A DNA stretch of 39,060 nucleotides from Clostridium tepidiprofundi DSM 19306 (GTDB taxonomy: Bacteria; Bacillota; Clostridia; Clostridiales; Clostridiaceae), in the NCBI RefSeq assembly GCF_001594005.1, contig NZ_LTBA01000024.1:1-39060 (forward strand), written 5' to 3'. The position numbers and the translations under genes were made by a program. How positions within the stretch are numbered: the stretch's first letter is position 1; the number at the start of each line of letters is the position of its first letter. The notes under the pieces were generated by a model that had not been told where the DNA came from, made no database searches, and was given only the letters and a program-made list of their open reading frames with translations. This document shows, one piece after another, positions 16,237 to 23,795 of this stretch.

Positions 16237-17064
16237 TTAAAAATCTTTTGGCTTATTATTCTCATAAACCTGTATACTCCATATTTTATCTTTTACACTA
16301 TATTTTGCCCAAACATAATATTTTTTTTCGCTATCTGAATCTTTTTCTTTAATTTTCACAAGTGACTTGTATACAGTTGATTTATATCCCTCCGTTTTTA
16401 CTGTTATAACTGTATTACAACTATTATCCTCATTTAATTCTATATTCTTATAATGTTCATTTAATTTATTTTTGAAATCCTCTAAATCGGTTGATAATAC
16501 AAACTTAGCTACTTCAATATCTTCTTTTAGATTTATTACTATACTTTTATTTCTATCATTTTCTCCTAAATATTTGTCTAAAACAGCTAATATAGAATTA
16601 TAATAAACATATTTAAAATTTCTAGGTTTTCTAATGTTCCAAAAATTTCTTATAATATCATTGTCCAATCTAGAAGAAACTATATATACATTATCATCGC
16701 TATAAAAATTACCATTATCACTTTTATCCAATCCCGCTATATAATTGAACTTGTACACTTTACCCCCTCTTTCATACATTTCAAATATATAATCAGGCTG
16801 CAATTTAGATTTATTATCTACCTTTTTTGCTGAAGATAAAATTTCATACAAATCATATATAGCACTCTTATCAGTAACACTAAATCTAAACGCTTTGTCT
16901 CTTGTACTTTGAATAACTATCTTCTTTACTCTCCCCTGTCTAATATTTTCAAAATCATTATTTTTCAAACCAACTTTTACTTTTAAAGTATCAATTCTAC
17001 TGCATCCCATAAACAACATTGTAAATATAATAATCAAGAATAAAATTATCCTTTTCTGATTCAC
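16237..17064 (-). CDS. Lipoprotein of unknown function
   Basis: The product is 275 residues. GTG at 17064 follows GGGGGAAGG with correct spacing; the longer frame to 17097 would put charged residues before the signal. The signal peptide NQKRIILFLIIIFTMLFMGC ends at lipid-anchor Cys21, so the protein is tethered outside the membrane. The body is mixed alpha/beta and charged, with RVKKIVIQSTRD and a YDLYEIL..AKKVD stretch near the start that recalls YhfM-like lipoprotein domains, and a C-terminal beta-rich part (YYVWAKYSVKDKIWSIQVY). No catalytic motif is visible. It stands alone, with a repeat-rich gap upstream and mrp beyond its own start-distal side. The lipoprotein call is firm; function is unknown. 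Confidence 0.7.
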   Translation of the reverse strand: MNQKRIILFLIIIFTMLFMGCSRIDTLKVKVGLKNNDFENIRQGRVKKIVIQSTRDKAFRFSVTDKSAIYDLYEILSSAKKVDNKSKLQPDYIFEMYERGGKVYKFNYIAGLDKSDNGNFYSDDNVYIVSSRLDNDIIRNFWNIRKPRNFKYVYYNSILAVLDKYLGENDRNKSIVINLKEDIEVAKFVLSTDLEDFKNKLNEHYKNIELNEDNSCNTVITVKTEGYKSTVYKSLVKIKEKDSDSEKKYYVWAKYSVKDKIWSIQVYENNKPKDF

Positions 17065-17185
17065 TAAGCCTTCCCCCAATTCCGCACTCTTTTCCATTCC
17101 ATCTTAAATTAAAGTATCAGTAAATTGTATTTCATATAAATTATAATACTTATGTGTAACTAAGACAAGGAAACAAGAACTAAAT

Positions 17186-17770
17186 GAGGTTCTAGTAGGA
17201 AAAACAAGGTTCTAGGTACTAGGATTAATCAAGTTTTCTAGACGGCTAGTTTCTAGTCTCCAGTTTCCAATCTCTAGTCTCTAACACAAATTTGTAACTT
17301 GGTAACTAGTATCTGTTTTAGGTACTAGGTGCTAGGAGGATAAAGAAGGTACCAGACTTTAAATTTCTAACTAAGTTACAATCTGCTTTGGCGATTAGAG
17401 ATTAGCGATTAACAACTTCGGTTTAGTCTCCCGCCTCCAGTACAAGTTTGTGACTTGAGAACCAGTATCTTATTAGGTACTAGGATTAATCAAGTTTGCT
17501 AGTCGGCTAGAGAGCTAGATTGCTAGTACAGATTTACAATTTGATTGCTATATACCTGCAATCAGCAAATGTTTTTTATATTGAATTTAAGAAATTGCAT
17601 AGCAATTTTACTGCCCACTGAAAAACTGGCAGTCTTGTTTAAAAAAATCGTGTAACGATTTCATCATTAACTAGCCACTAGCAAACTGATCAACTTGCAA
17701 TCTTTATTTAAGAAATTGCGTAGCAATTTCAACCTGTACTATTCTCTAATTAAACTTCTCTATTCTCTAG
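17186..17770. repeat. CTAG-rich mosaic of degenerate repeats, no gene seen
   Basis: This gap between two minus-strand genes has no credible ORF. It holds 18 CTAG tetramers by my count (17192 to 17767). Two near copies of one block lie at 17214-17249 and 17475-17510: 23 identical bases starting AGGTACTAGGATTAATC, then (t/g)CTAG(a/t)CGGCTAG. A second pair, ACAA(A/G)TTTGT(A/G)ACTTG followed by an agtatct stretch, lies at 17286-17320 and 17442-17475. Three small hairpins follow: AAATTGC-ata-GCAATTT (17591-17609), AAATCG-tgtaa-CGATTT (17645-17661) and AAATTGC-gta-GCAATTT (17711-17729). It looks like repeated duplication and decay of short modules. Confidence 0.75.
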
Positions 17771-18361
17771 TTAAGATGTATATTCCATTGTTTCAACAAT
17801 GCTATCAAATATCCTCTGCATATTCTCTTTGTACATTTGTCCCTTAACAAAGAATGAAAACCTTACATATACATCCCCACAATCAATAAAATACTCAAAT
17901 GCAACATAATCTTTTTTTTCATGTTTTGTTTTTATAACATACTTAACAATATATCCATTATGATTATTTACCTTTATTTTATCAATACTGTAATTTCTAA
18001 TTTCATTCTGCTTTTCAGATATTATTTTGCTATTATCTAGGAATTTCTTTAAATCTCCTCTTTTATTCCATACCTGTACAAATCCAAATATGCCGGATTT
18101 AACCGACTTAAACTCATTATGATAAATTATTTCATTGCTATTGAATTTTTTTTCACTTGTTTCCCACTGCTTGGGTAATTTATATTTCAATTTATCATTC
18201 AAAGCTGAATATTGTTCTAAAGGATTGAAATTCGACTGTATTAGCGATGCCATTTTTAATTTATTATCAAAATACATTTCTAATCCAAACATCATAATCA
18301 TAAGTCCTATAATTATAATCATACCACCAATTTTTTTACCATTTACAACTAATATTTTCAC
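17771..18361 (-). CDS. Membrane-anchored protein of unknown function, PsbP-like pattern
   Basis: The product is 196 residues from GTG at 18361, which follows GGGGGAG; the frame is open to 18433 but that start lacks a site. One hydrophobic segment (GGMIIIIGLMIMMFGL, about 12-28) anchors the N-terminus, leaving about 165 residues outside. The soluble part has YKLPKQWETSEKKF, a central beta-rich portion and a final KENMQRIFDSIVETMEY. This resembles the layout of small PsbP/MOG1-type domains found in bacterial surface proteins. No catalytic residues are evident. The upstream region contains copy 1 of a 38-bp promoter-like repeat, 130 bases before the start. Confidence 0.65.
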   Translation of the reverse strand: MKILVVNGKKIGGMIIIIGLMIMMFGLEMYFDNKLKMASLIQSNFNPLEQYSALNDKLKYKLPKQWETSEKKFNSNEIIYHNEFKSVKSGIFGFVQVWNKRGDLKKFLDNSKIISEKQNEIRNYSIDKIKVNNHNGYIVKYVIKTKHEKKDYVAFEYFIDCGDVYVRFSFFVKGQMYKENMQRIFDSIVETMEYTS

Positions 18362-18491
18362 TTTTCTCCCCCACACAACTTGCTTTAAGACATTTTTTAA
18401 AAATAAGAAGTCAAAACAGACCATACTTATCAAGTTATAAAATTCGTATTTTTGTCTAGATAATTATACGATTTTAAGAACTTTACAAGTA

Positions 18492-18530
18492 TAGCATACT
18501 GACTAATTACTTTTTTTGAAAATGCCTAAT
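18492..18530 (-). promoter_or_regulatory. Promoter-like dispersed repeat, copy 1
   Basis: On the minus strand: TTAGGCATTTTC, an A-rich run, TAATTAGTCAGTATGCTA. TTTTCA and TATGCT are 18 bases apart (17 in the other copies), compatible with -35 and -10 elements. Other strong copies are at 22346 and 24612, each shortly upstream of a minus-strand gene. Confidence 0.55.
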
Positions 18531-18581
18531 ATAAACACGATACTATATTAAACTATATGATTAAAAATCAAAAAATACAAC

Positions 18582-18602
18582 AAAAAAAGTGCCATTAGGC
18601 AC
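18582..18602 (-). terminator. Rho-independent terminator after the ferredoxin gene
   Basis: On the minus strand GTGCC, TAAT, GGCAC, then seven Ts, directly after the stop at 18605. Confidence 0.85.
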
Positions 18603-18604
18603 AA

Positions 18605-18802
18605 TTAAACTAATTTTACTGCATGATGAGGACAAACTCTTACACACTTACCACAACCAATACAAGCATTTTGATCTATCACTGGTGTTTCAGCTTTAAG
18701 GAATCGCCTTTTTTGTGTAATCGCCTTAACAGGACAAACTCTTTTAACTGGACAAAATGGTGATCTATCACATTTGTTACTATCTATTACCGCTTTTTTC
18801 AT
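18605..18802 (-). CDS. Small ferredoxin-type 4Fe-4S protein
   Basis: The product is 65 residues. The C-terminal half has a canonical cluster motif, CIGCGKCVRVCP. The N-terminal half has an altered set, CDRSPFCPVKRVCP, with wider spacing and three Cys, so the second cluster, if present, must use an unusual ligand arrangement. Such proteins shuttle electrons in anaerobes. GAGGAG precedes the ATG. It is a single-gene unit with its own promoter, a palindrome exactly at the expected transcription start, and its own terminator, which suggests dedicated regulation. It is not obviously tied to the genes on either side; Mrp, a cluster carrier, is 2.5 kb away. Confidence 0.88.
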   Translation of the reverse strand: MKKAVIDSNKCDRSPFCPVKRVCPVKAITQKRRFLKAETPVIDQNACIGCGKCVRVCPHHAVKLV

Positions 18803-18828
18803 ATTAATTCACTCCTCTAATATTGTTT

Positions 18829-18874
18829 ATACCCCTTATCGGTATATTTTATCATAAGTATTCATGTAATACAA
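18829..18874 (-). promoter_or_regulatory. Ferredoxin promoter with operator-like palindrome at the start site
   Basis: On the minus strand TTGTAT (18869-18874), 17 bases, TAAAAT (18846-18851). Immediately downstream is ATACC-7-GGTAT (ATACCCCTTATCGGTAT on the plus strand, 18829-18845), spanning the likely +1. The form recalls CsoR/CstR-type operators (ATACCCC..GGGGTAT), though one half is imperfect. Confidence 0.5.
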
Positions 18875-18880
18875 TAGCGA

Positions 18881-18902
18881 ACTCATTTTGCTAAAACAAA
18901 AC
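18881..18902. repeat. Short palindromic relic, copy 2
   Basis: It shares 21 of 22 bases with 12475-12496 (TTTTGCTAAAACAAAAC core). The following sequence, ACTTCAGGTGCTAACTAC, resembles the CTTCAGGTGG..CTGAAG part of the element at 20833-20862. Confidence 0.5.
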
Positions 18903-18964
18903 ATCGAACTTCAGGTGCTAACTACACTCAACCTAAAACAAAAGCTTCAATTAACAAAATTTAT

Positions 18965-18996
18965 AAAAAACTGCTCTAAATCATGAGCAGTTTTTT
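18965..18996. terminator. Strong hairpin terminator
   Basis: AAAAAACTGCTC pairs with GAGCAGTTTTTT around TAAATCAT. It lies two bases beyond the stop of the minus-strand gene ending at 18999 and has T-runs on both strands. Confidence 0.88.
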
Positions 18997-18998
18997 TA

Positions 18999-20564
18999 TC
19001 ATTTTTTCTTTACTGGAATTACTACAGTTGAATCTTTAATATCATAGAACATTATCCAATATCCTATATCTTTGTTATCCTTACATGGTATCCATGTCAC
19101 AAAACCTGTTTTTCCACCATATGGCTGATCCGACTTAGATTTTGTGCCAGGTATTGCATAAACTAAATGCTTAAGCTTTCCATCTTTATCACATTTATAT
19201 CCAACACAATAATGTTCATATCTTCTGATATATGAATAATAGCACAACATTGGATAGTAAATTACAGTGTACCTATCATAATCTGACATATCATACATAG
19301 TTTCAATATCTTCCACCGGAATTTTATACCATTTGCAGCGTTTTATTTCATCCGACATATAGTGTGGACTTTCATATCCTTTGACAAGAGTTTTAAAGAA
19401 ATCTCCCATTATACCTATAGGATAAGCATCTCCTGTATGCTCATTATTTTCTTGTGATGAATTATATTCTCCATGTGATGAATGATGTTCTCCACTTCTA
19501 TTTAAATTACTATCTAATTCAACATCATCACCGTTTTCAATATTTTCGATTTCTTCTTTATACTCATCATAATTAACTTCTATATTGTTACTATTACCTT
19601 CGTCAATTTTCTCTTCATTAACATACTCATCATTTTTAGATCTCATAGTTATATTTTCTTCTTTATTTTTTTCTTCCTCGGTTTTTTCTATTTCAATTTT
19701 TTCTTGTTCAGTTTTTTCAATTTCATATTCTTTCTCAATTTCTTCCTTTGTTTCATTTTTATTTCCATTTCTAACTTCATTTTCAGTTAAATATTCATTT
19801 GATACTTTGTTTTCTGTATATTCTTCTGATTCTTTAGATTCACTTATAGCTCCATCTTCTTTATTGCTTTCACTTTCTTCATCGCTTTCGTTTTTCTTAT
19901 TGTTTTCATATTCAACAACATCTTTCCTTACATATTTACTTTCTGTTTGTCTATTAATTTCATATTTAACTTGTTCCTCAATCATTGCTTCATTTTTACT
20001 TTTAATTTTCTCGTACTCACTCTGTTTTATATTCTGCCCCGGTTTTTCATAAACTATTTCGCCTTTTTTATTTTCTATAGTCTCTTCATATTTTTCAAAA
20101 ATATTCTCTTCCTTATCACTTTGTTCCTTATATCCAGATACCAATTCGAAATTTTTCCAACCCGTAGGTACATCTGAAGTAATAAAGCCACTCATAAGAG
20201 AAATAATATTTTTGTCTACTATCTTTACCAATGCAGCTCCAGCTATCTTGTCCATTGATAGCCCTGTACTAGCTATATCATCATTTTCATACTCATTTGA
20301 TTGTTCTACTCGTCCATAATTATCAATAATAACTTTTCCTAAGTTAACTACTTTCTTTGTATCCTTCCTTGCACATATAAGTACCATATGATATGGTTGC
20401 ATTTTTTCGCTTAAGTTTTGAATGTAATACGATACCTTACACTTACCATTTTTCTTTTCAAGTTTAACATATCCTGAAGGAGTCTTTCCATTATCACGAG
20501 CATATCCTTTTTCTTCTTCCTGTAATATTATGAAATATCTACTATAATTCTTTTTAGGTGCCAC
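18999..20564 (-). CDS. Conserved clostridial-type protein with acidic low-complexity linker
   Basis: The product is 521 residues from GTG at 20564, seven bases after GGAGG; the ATG at 20579 overlaps that site. The N-terminal domain (about 1-140) begins APKKNYSRYFIILQEEEKGY and includes KCKVSYYIQNL and a LSMDKIAGAALV stretch. Residues about 150-375 are a Glu/Lys/Asn/Ser-rich acidic linker with imperfect E-K-T-E repeats, probably disordered. The C-terminal domain (about 380-521) is Tyr- and Trp-rich with several Cys (RCKWYKIPVEDI, YYPMLCYYSYIRRYEHY, GFVTWIPC). There is no signal peptide. I recall similar two-domain proteins in clostridia, possibly spore-related, since this gene occupies the slot after rsmA where Bacillus has the spore protease gene yabG, but it shows no protease motif. 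Function unknown. Confidence 0.7.
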   Translation of the reverse strand: MAPKKNYSRYFIILQEEEKGYARDNGKTPSGYVKLEKKNGKCKVSYYIQNLSEKMQPYHMVLICARKDTKKVVNLGKVIIDNYGRVEQSNEYENDDIASTGLSMDKIAGAALVKIVDKNIISLMSGFITSDVPTGWKNFELVSGYKEQSDKEENIFEKYEETIENKKGEIVYEKPGQNIKQSEYEKIKSKNEAMIEEQVKYEINRQTESKYVRKDVVEYENNKKNESDEESESNKEDGAISESKESEEYTENKVSNEYLTENEVRNGNKNETKEEIEKEYEIEKTEQEKIEIEKTEEEKNKEENITMRSKNDEYVNEEKIDEGNSNNIEVNYDEYKEEIENIENGDDVELDSNLNRSGEHHSSHGEYNSSQENNEHTGDAYPIGIMGDFFKTLVKGYESPHYMSDEIKRCKWYKIPVEDIETMYDMSDYDRYTVIYYPMLCYYSYIRRYEHYCVGYKCDKDGKLKHLVYAIPGTKSKSDQPYGGKTGFVTWIPCKDNKDIGYWIMFYDIKDSTVVIPVKKK

Positions 20565-20654
20565 CTCTAATCCTCCCATACAACTTATTCCTTATAGTAT
20601 ATGAGAGATATTCAAAAAATTTAACCCTTATTGCAAATTTATATAGTTATTTTA

Positions 20655-20890
20655 TAAGACTCCAGCTTCTATAAGCGAGAGTCTTATTATTTAGGAACAT
20701 TTTATACTTGCAAAGTTCTTAAAATCGTATCTTTCCTTTTGTTTTTTTATACCAAGCCAACATCTCTGTAGATATATTTTTATCGATTCTATAAAACTCC
20801 CACTTCTACAAGTGGGAGTTTGAAGCTTTTTGCTTCAGGTGGAGTAGAGTCTCCAACTGAAGTCCCAATGTTTTGCTTTAGAAAAACAAG
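20655..20890 (+). mobile_element. Palindromic relic resembling IS200/IS605 ends
   Basis: This gap (20565-20899) holds no gene but has ordered secondary structure. An imperfect hairpin lies near 20657-20686 (AAGACTC..GAGTCTT). A perfect 11-bp hairpin is at 20795-20820 (AACTCCCACTT, ctac, AAGTGGGAGTT). GAAGC-ttttt-GCTTC is at 20822-20836. A two-part stem CTTCAG-gt-GGAG / CTCC-aa-CTGAAG is at 20833-20862. The end is GAAGTCCCAATGTTTTGC. From memory, this series resembles the non-coding ends and TnpB guide-RNA regions of clostridial IS605-family elements. No transposase remains, so it would be a non-autonomous or relic copy. It could also be the rsmA 3' region with an unknown structured RNA. Confidence 0.5.
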
Positions 20891-20899
20891 TTCACTGTC

Positions 20900-21739
20900 C
20901 TAATTCAATAGCTCATATATCGAGTTAGAAAGATTTGCAAATTCTTGAATAGTAAGAGTTTCTCCTCTTCTCTTTGGATCAATATCTGATTTTTGGAATG
21001 CCTCCATTAACATTTCCTTATTAAGTCCAATATTTTTCATACCATTCCACAATGTTTTCCTTCTCATACTAAATGACTGCTTAACAACCTTAAAGAATAA
21101 TTTTTCGCTTTTTACACTAACCTTAGGTTTAGACAGTTTATTTAGCTTAATTACAATTGAATCTACTTTAGGACTTGGAATAAAAGCTGATGCTGGAACC
21201 TTTCTTATTATTTCAGTATCACAATAATATTGAGCTAAAAGTGTAAGTGCCCCATATTCCTTTGTACCAGGCTCTGCATTTATCCTTTCAGCAACCTCTT
21301 TTTGAATCATTATAGTCAAAGATTTAAAATTATATCCTTCAGTTAAAAATTTTGAAATAATAGGTGTCGTAACATAATAAGGAAGATTAGCAACAACCTT
21401 AACAGACTCTTCATTACCTATTATTTCATTAAAATCAACCTTAAGAGCATCTTCATTGATTATTTTAAAATTATCATGAATTCCAAGTTCCTGTTGCAAA
21501 ATAGGTATAAGCTTACTATCAAGCTCTATAGCATAAACAAATTTTGCTCTTTTTAAAAGTTCATTTGTAAGCGTACCAACTCCCGGTCCTATTTCAATTA
21601 CAAAATCATCTTTAGTTATATTTGCCGATTCTACAATATCCATTAAAACCGATTCATCAGTCAAAAAATTTTGACCTAAACTTTTTGTAAATCTAAAATT
21701 ATATTTCTTAACAATATCACTTGTTGTTAATTTCCCCAT
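20900..21739 (-). CDS. rsmA: 16S rRNA dimethyladenosine transferase
   Basis: The product is 279 residues. Of two in-frame ATGs (21745 and 21739) the second is seven bases after AAGGAG and is preferred. The N-terminus [12 protein letters not shown] is the family signature. SAM-binding motif I is [12 protein letters not shown], then YAIELDSKL, and the NLPYYVTTP motif contacts the target adenine. RsmA (KsgA) methylates two adjacent adenines in the 3' terminal helix of 16S rRNA, a late step of 30S assembly; loss gives kasugamycin resistance. The start lies inside the 3' end of rnmV (23-base overlap), so they are co-translated. The order tatD-yabE-rnmV-rsmA matches Bacillus. Confidence 0.97.
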   Translation of the reverse strand: MGKLTTSDIVKKYNFRFTKSLGQNFLTDESVLMDIVESANITKDDFVIEIGPGVGTLTNELLKRAKFVYAIELDSKLIPILQQELGIHDNFKIINEDALKVDFNEIIGNEESVKVVANLPYYVTTPIISKFLTEGYNFKSLTIMIQKEVAERINAEPGTKEYGALTLLAQYYCDTEIIRKVPASAFIPSPKVDSIVIKLNKLSKPKVSVKSEKLFFKVVKQSFSMRRKTLWNGMKNIGLNKEMLMEAFQKSDIDPKRRGETLTIQEFANLSNSIYELLN

Positions 21740-22283
21740 ATCCATTCTCCTTGTTTATTTTGTTTATAGCTTTTATAAATTCATCTCTTGAAATACCATA
21801 ATTATTTAGCTTAGTTATAAATTGTGCAGCATTTGAATAACCTATACCCAATTCTCTGCCTAGCAATTCTCTCCTATCTTTAGCATTAATATCAGCTGTA
21901 AGTTTGAAAAATATCATATCATCAATAGTGAAATAGTCTCTTTTTTTCTTCACCTCAAATTTAGCATTTTGCAATGCCTTTAAAATAACCTCTGGCGAAG
22001 CATTTTCAACTCCTATATCTCCATCTTTTATTCCATCCCTCTGTGCAATATATGCATGTTTAACACCTGGAACCCTTTTGGAAATAATTTTTCTTATTTT
22101 CTCTCCAGCAAAATCTGGATCCGTAAATACTATTACTCCACATCTCTTCTGCGCTTCCTTTATTTTTTCTATAACTTTTGCATTTATTCCAAAACCACCT
22201 ACAGCGATAATTTCGGCATCAACAGCTCTTTTTACAGCAGTAATATCATCTCTGCCTTCTACCACAATTACTTCTTTAATCAT
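21717..22283 (-). CDS. rnmV: Ribonuclease M5, 5S rRNA maturation
   Basis: The product is 188 residues, standard for RNase M5. The N-terminal TOPRIM domain is clear: VIVVEGRDD with the catalytic Glu and [13 protein letters not shown] with the DxD metal site. A C-terminal portion (about 115-188) binds the ribosomal substrate in studied homologues. The enzyme trims both ends of 5S rRNA precursor within a complex with ribosomal protein L18 in low-GC Gram-positives. GGAGG precedes the ATG. A strong copy of the 38-bp promoter-like repeat lies 62 bases upstream. It is the first gene of a two-gene unit with rsmA. Confidence 0.96.
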   Translation of the reverse strand: MIKEVIVVEGRDDITAVKRAVDAEIIAVGGFGINAKVIEKIKEAQKRCGVIVFTDPDFAGEKIRKIISKRVPGVKHAYIAQRDGIKDGDIGVENASPEVILKALQNAKFEVKKKRDYFTIDDMIFFKLTADINAKDRRELLGRELGIGYSNAAQFITKLNNYGISRDEFIKAINKINKENGYGEINNK

Positions 22284-22345
22284 ACTTTTCCTCCAATTTA
22301 AAAAATCATATATTTATTATACTATATTTTTTATACTTTACAATT

Positions 22346-22383
22346 TAGCATACTGACTAGTTATTTTTTTGAAAATGTCTAAT
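22346..22383 (-). promoter_or_regulatory. Promoter-like dispersed repeat, copy 2
   Basis: Same motif as at 18492-18530, with TTTTCA-17-TATGCT spacing on the minus strand and only a few changes (ATTAGACATTTTC, TAACTAGTCAG). It lies 62 bases before rnmV. Confidence 0.6.
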
Positions 22384-22563
22384 TCTAAAAACAATAAAAT
22401 ACAGAGGACATTGAATACTTCCAACTATCCCCTGCTAACAACTTCTCTTGAAATATTTTTAGTCGCTATTTCACACACATGTATATTCTATCACACAATT
22501 TATCAATTCTCAATTTCCATATTATTCATAATAATAGTTTTTAAAGTTGTAGTTTTTATATTA

Positions 22564-22653
22564 CTGACACTTTAATTATTATCAAACACACTTTAATATG
22601 CGACGAAACTTCAGCACTAGCAACTGACACTGACACCTTAATTATCATCAAAC
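22564..22653. repeat. Pair of 24-base direct repeats
   Basis: CTGACACTTTAATTATTATC (22564 on) recurs as CTGACACCTTAATTATCATC (22630 on), each followed by AAAC; two mismatches in 24 bases, 66 bases apart. The gap between (cgaaacttcagcactagcaa) resembles the tail of the relic at 18900. The rest of the 412-base gap 22284-22695 shows no gene. Confidence 0.6.
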
Positions 22654-22695
22654 TAACATTCTAAAAAACTCAACTAAATTCATATCTTTGAGAAA

Positions 22696-23724
22696 CTACT
22701 TTAAAATATAAACATTAACTGTTTTTATGCCCCATTTTATTGTTTCATAATAACTATTCACATATACATCTATTTTATTTCCCTTAATAGCTGAACCAGT
22801 ATCTTCAGCAATTGCTAATCCATAACCTTCAACATATAACTTTGTTCCAAGCGGTATTACTCTAGGATCAACTGCTACTGTACTGTATCCATTTACATTT
22901 CTTCTAGCAATAGTATCTGTAAATGTTCTCCCATAATATGGTGCATCAGGCTTCCCGTCATTGTTTTCATCTACGGTATATGCAGTTGATTTGACTCTCA
23001 ATTTCTTTATATATGCTAATCGTCTTCCCGAAGAAGTCTTGATAAAATTCATCGTTCCCTTAATTATAATTTTATTCACTGGTTCTTTTATAATTTTTTC
23101 ACTCAGTTTCTCTCTAGAAACCTCCTTACCATCTTCATAAACTACCTTGTAACTTATAAGCTTTTCTCCATTTTCACCATTTTGAATAACTTTGCTTGTC
23201 CCTTTTTCATATTCATCACTATTCTTAATATCGGTTGTAAACTTAATTTCCTGTTTTTCATTTATTATCATTGTCTTAACTCTTTTAATATTAACAGACA
23301 TATTTTGTTTAAGTTTTGTATGTTTTGATGGAGTGACAATATCCTCATCTCCAAGTTTGATATTCTCAGAACAGAGCATATCATAAACATCATCTGCTGA
23401 TGATAATACTTTCATGCATTTACCATCAACATTCACATTAACTTCTACAGCTTTTTTAATGTATATATTTTTGCCATCCTTAATAGCACTTTGCAAATCA
23501 ACTGATACTTTATCTTTGTTACCTACCCTAATGTTCTTATCTTTAAATACATCACCATACTTTTGACTAAAAGTAGTTACAGTTGTTGTTTCATTATCAA
23601 TATTTATAATTATTGTCTTTCTCAAGCTAAATACAACACAAACTATATAAATACTTCCTACCACCAATGAGATCAATCTTATGTCGAAAAAATTTTTGAA
23701 TTTATTATTTGCTTTTTTCTCCAT
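22696..23724 (-). CDS. yabE: YabE-like cell-wall protein with DUF348, G5 and 3D domains
   Basis: The product is 342 residues from the ATG at 23724, preceded by GGGAGAG; the codon before it (TTG) is an alternative start. A membrane anchor or uncleaved signal is at about 17-35. Two DUF348-type repeats follow (about 38-140), then a G5 domain (about 150-225) and a C-terminal 3D domain (about 245-342). The 3D domain has its landmarks: STAYT, AVDPRVIPLGTKLYV, GLAIAEDTGSAIKGNKIDVY, with the Asp residues of the lytic-transglycosylase-like double-psi barrel. Relatives (YabE, Sps/Rpf-like stationary-phase proteins) cleave peptidoglycan glycan strands. Its place between tatD and rnmV is conserved in low-GC Gram-positives. 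In Bacillus an antisense RNA covers yabE; I could not see an equivalent here. Confidence 0.93.
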   Translation of the reverse strand: MEKKANNKFKNFFDIRLISLVVGSIYIVCVVFSLRKTIIINIDNETTTVTTFSQKYGDVFKDKNIRVGNKDKVSVDLQSAIKDGKNIYIKKAVEVNVNVDGKCMKVLSSADDVYDMLCSENIKLGDEDIVTPSKHTKLKQNMSVNIKRVKTMIINEKQEIKFTTDIKNSDEYEKGTSKVIQNGENGEKLISYKVVYEDGKEVSREKLSEKIIKEPVNKIIIKGTMNFIKTSSGRRLAYIKKLRVKSTAYTVDENNDGKPDAPYYGRTFTDTIARRNVNGYSTVAVDPRVIPLGTKLYVEGYGLAIAEDTGSAIKGNKIDVYVNSYYETIKWGIKTVNVYILK

Positions 23725-23795
23725 CAAACTCTCCCTTCAATAAAAATTAATATCGCTCTAAACACTCAATAGATATAATACTAATTTAGATTATT

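Noticed and set aside
19585-20177. Plus-strand Ser/Leu/Phe-rich ORFs opposite the acidic linker
   Set aside because: They are the complement of Glu/Lys codons in the real minus-strand gene and have no ribosome site.
22369-22575. 68-codon plus-strand hydrophobic ORF between rnmV and yabE
   Set aside because: No ribosome site, it overlaps the dispersed repeat, and its composition is that of AT-rich intergenic DNA.
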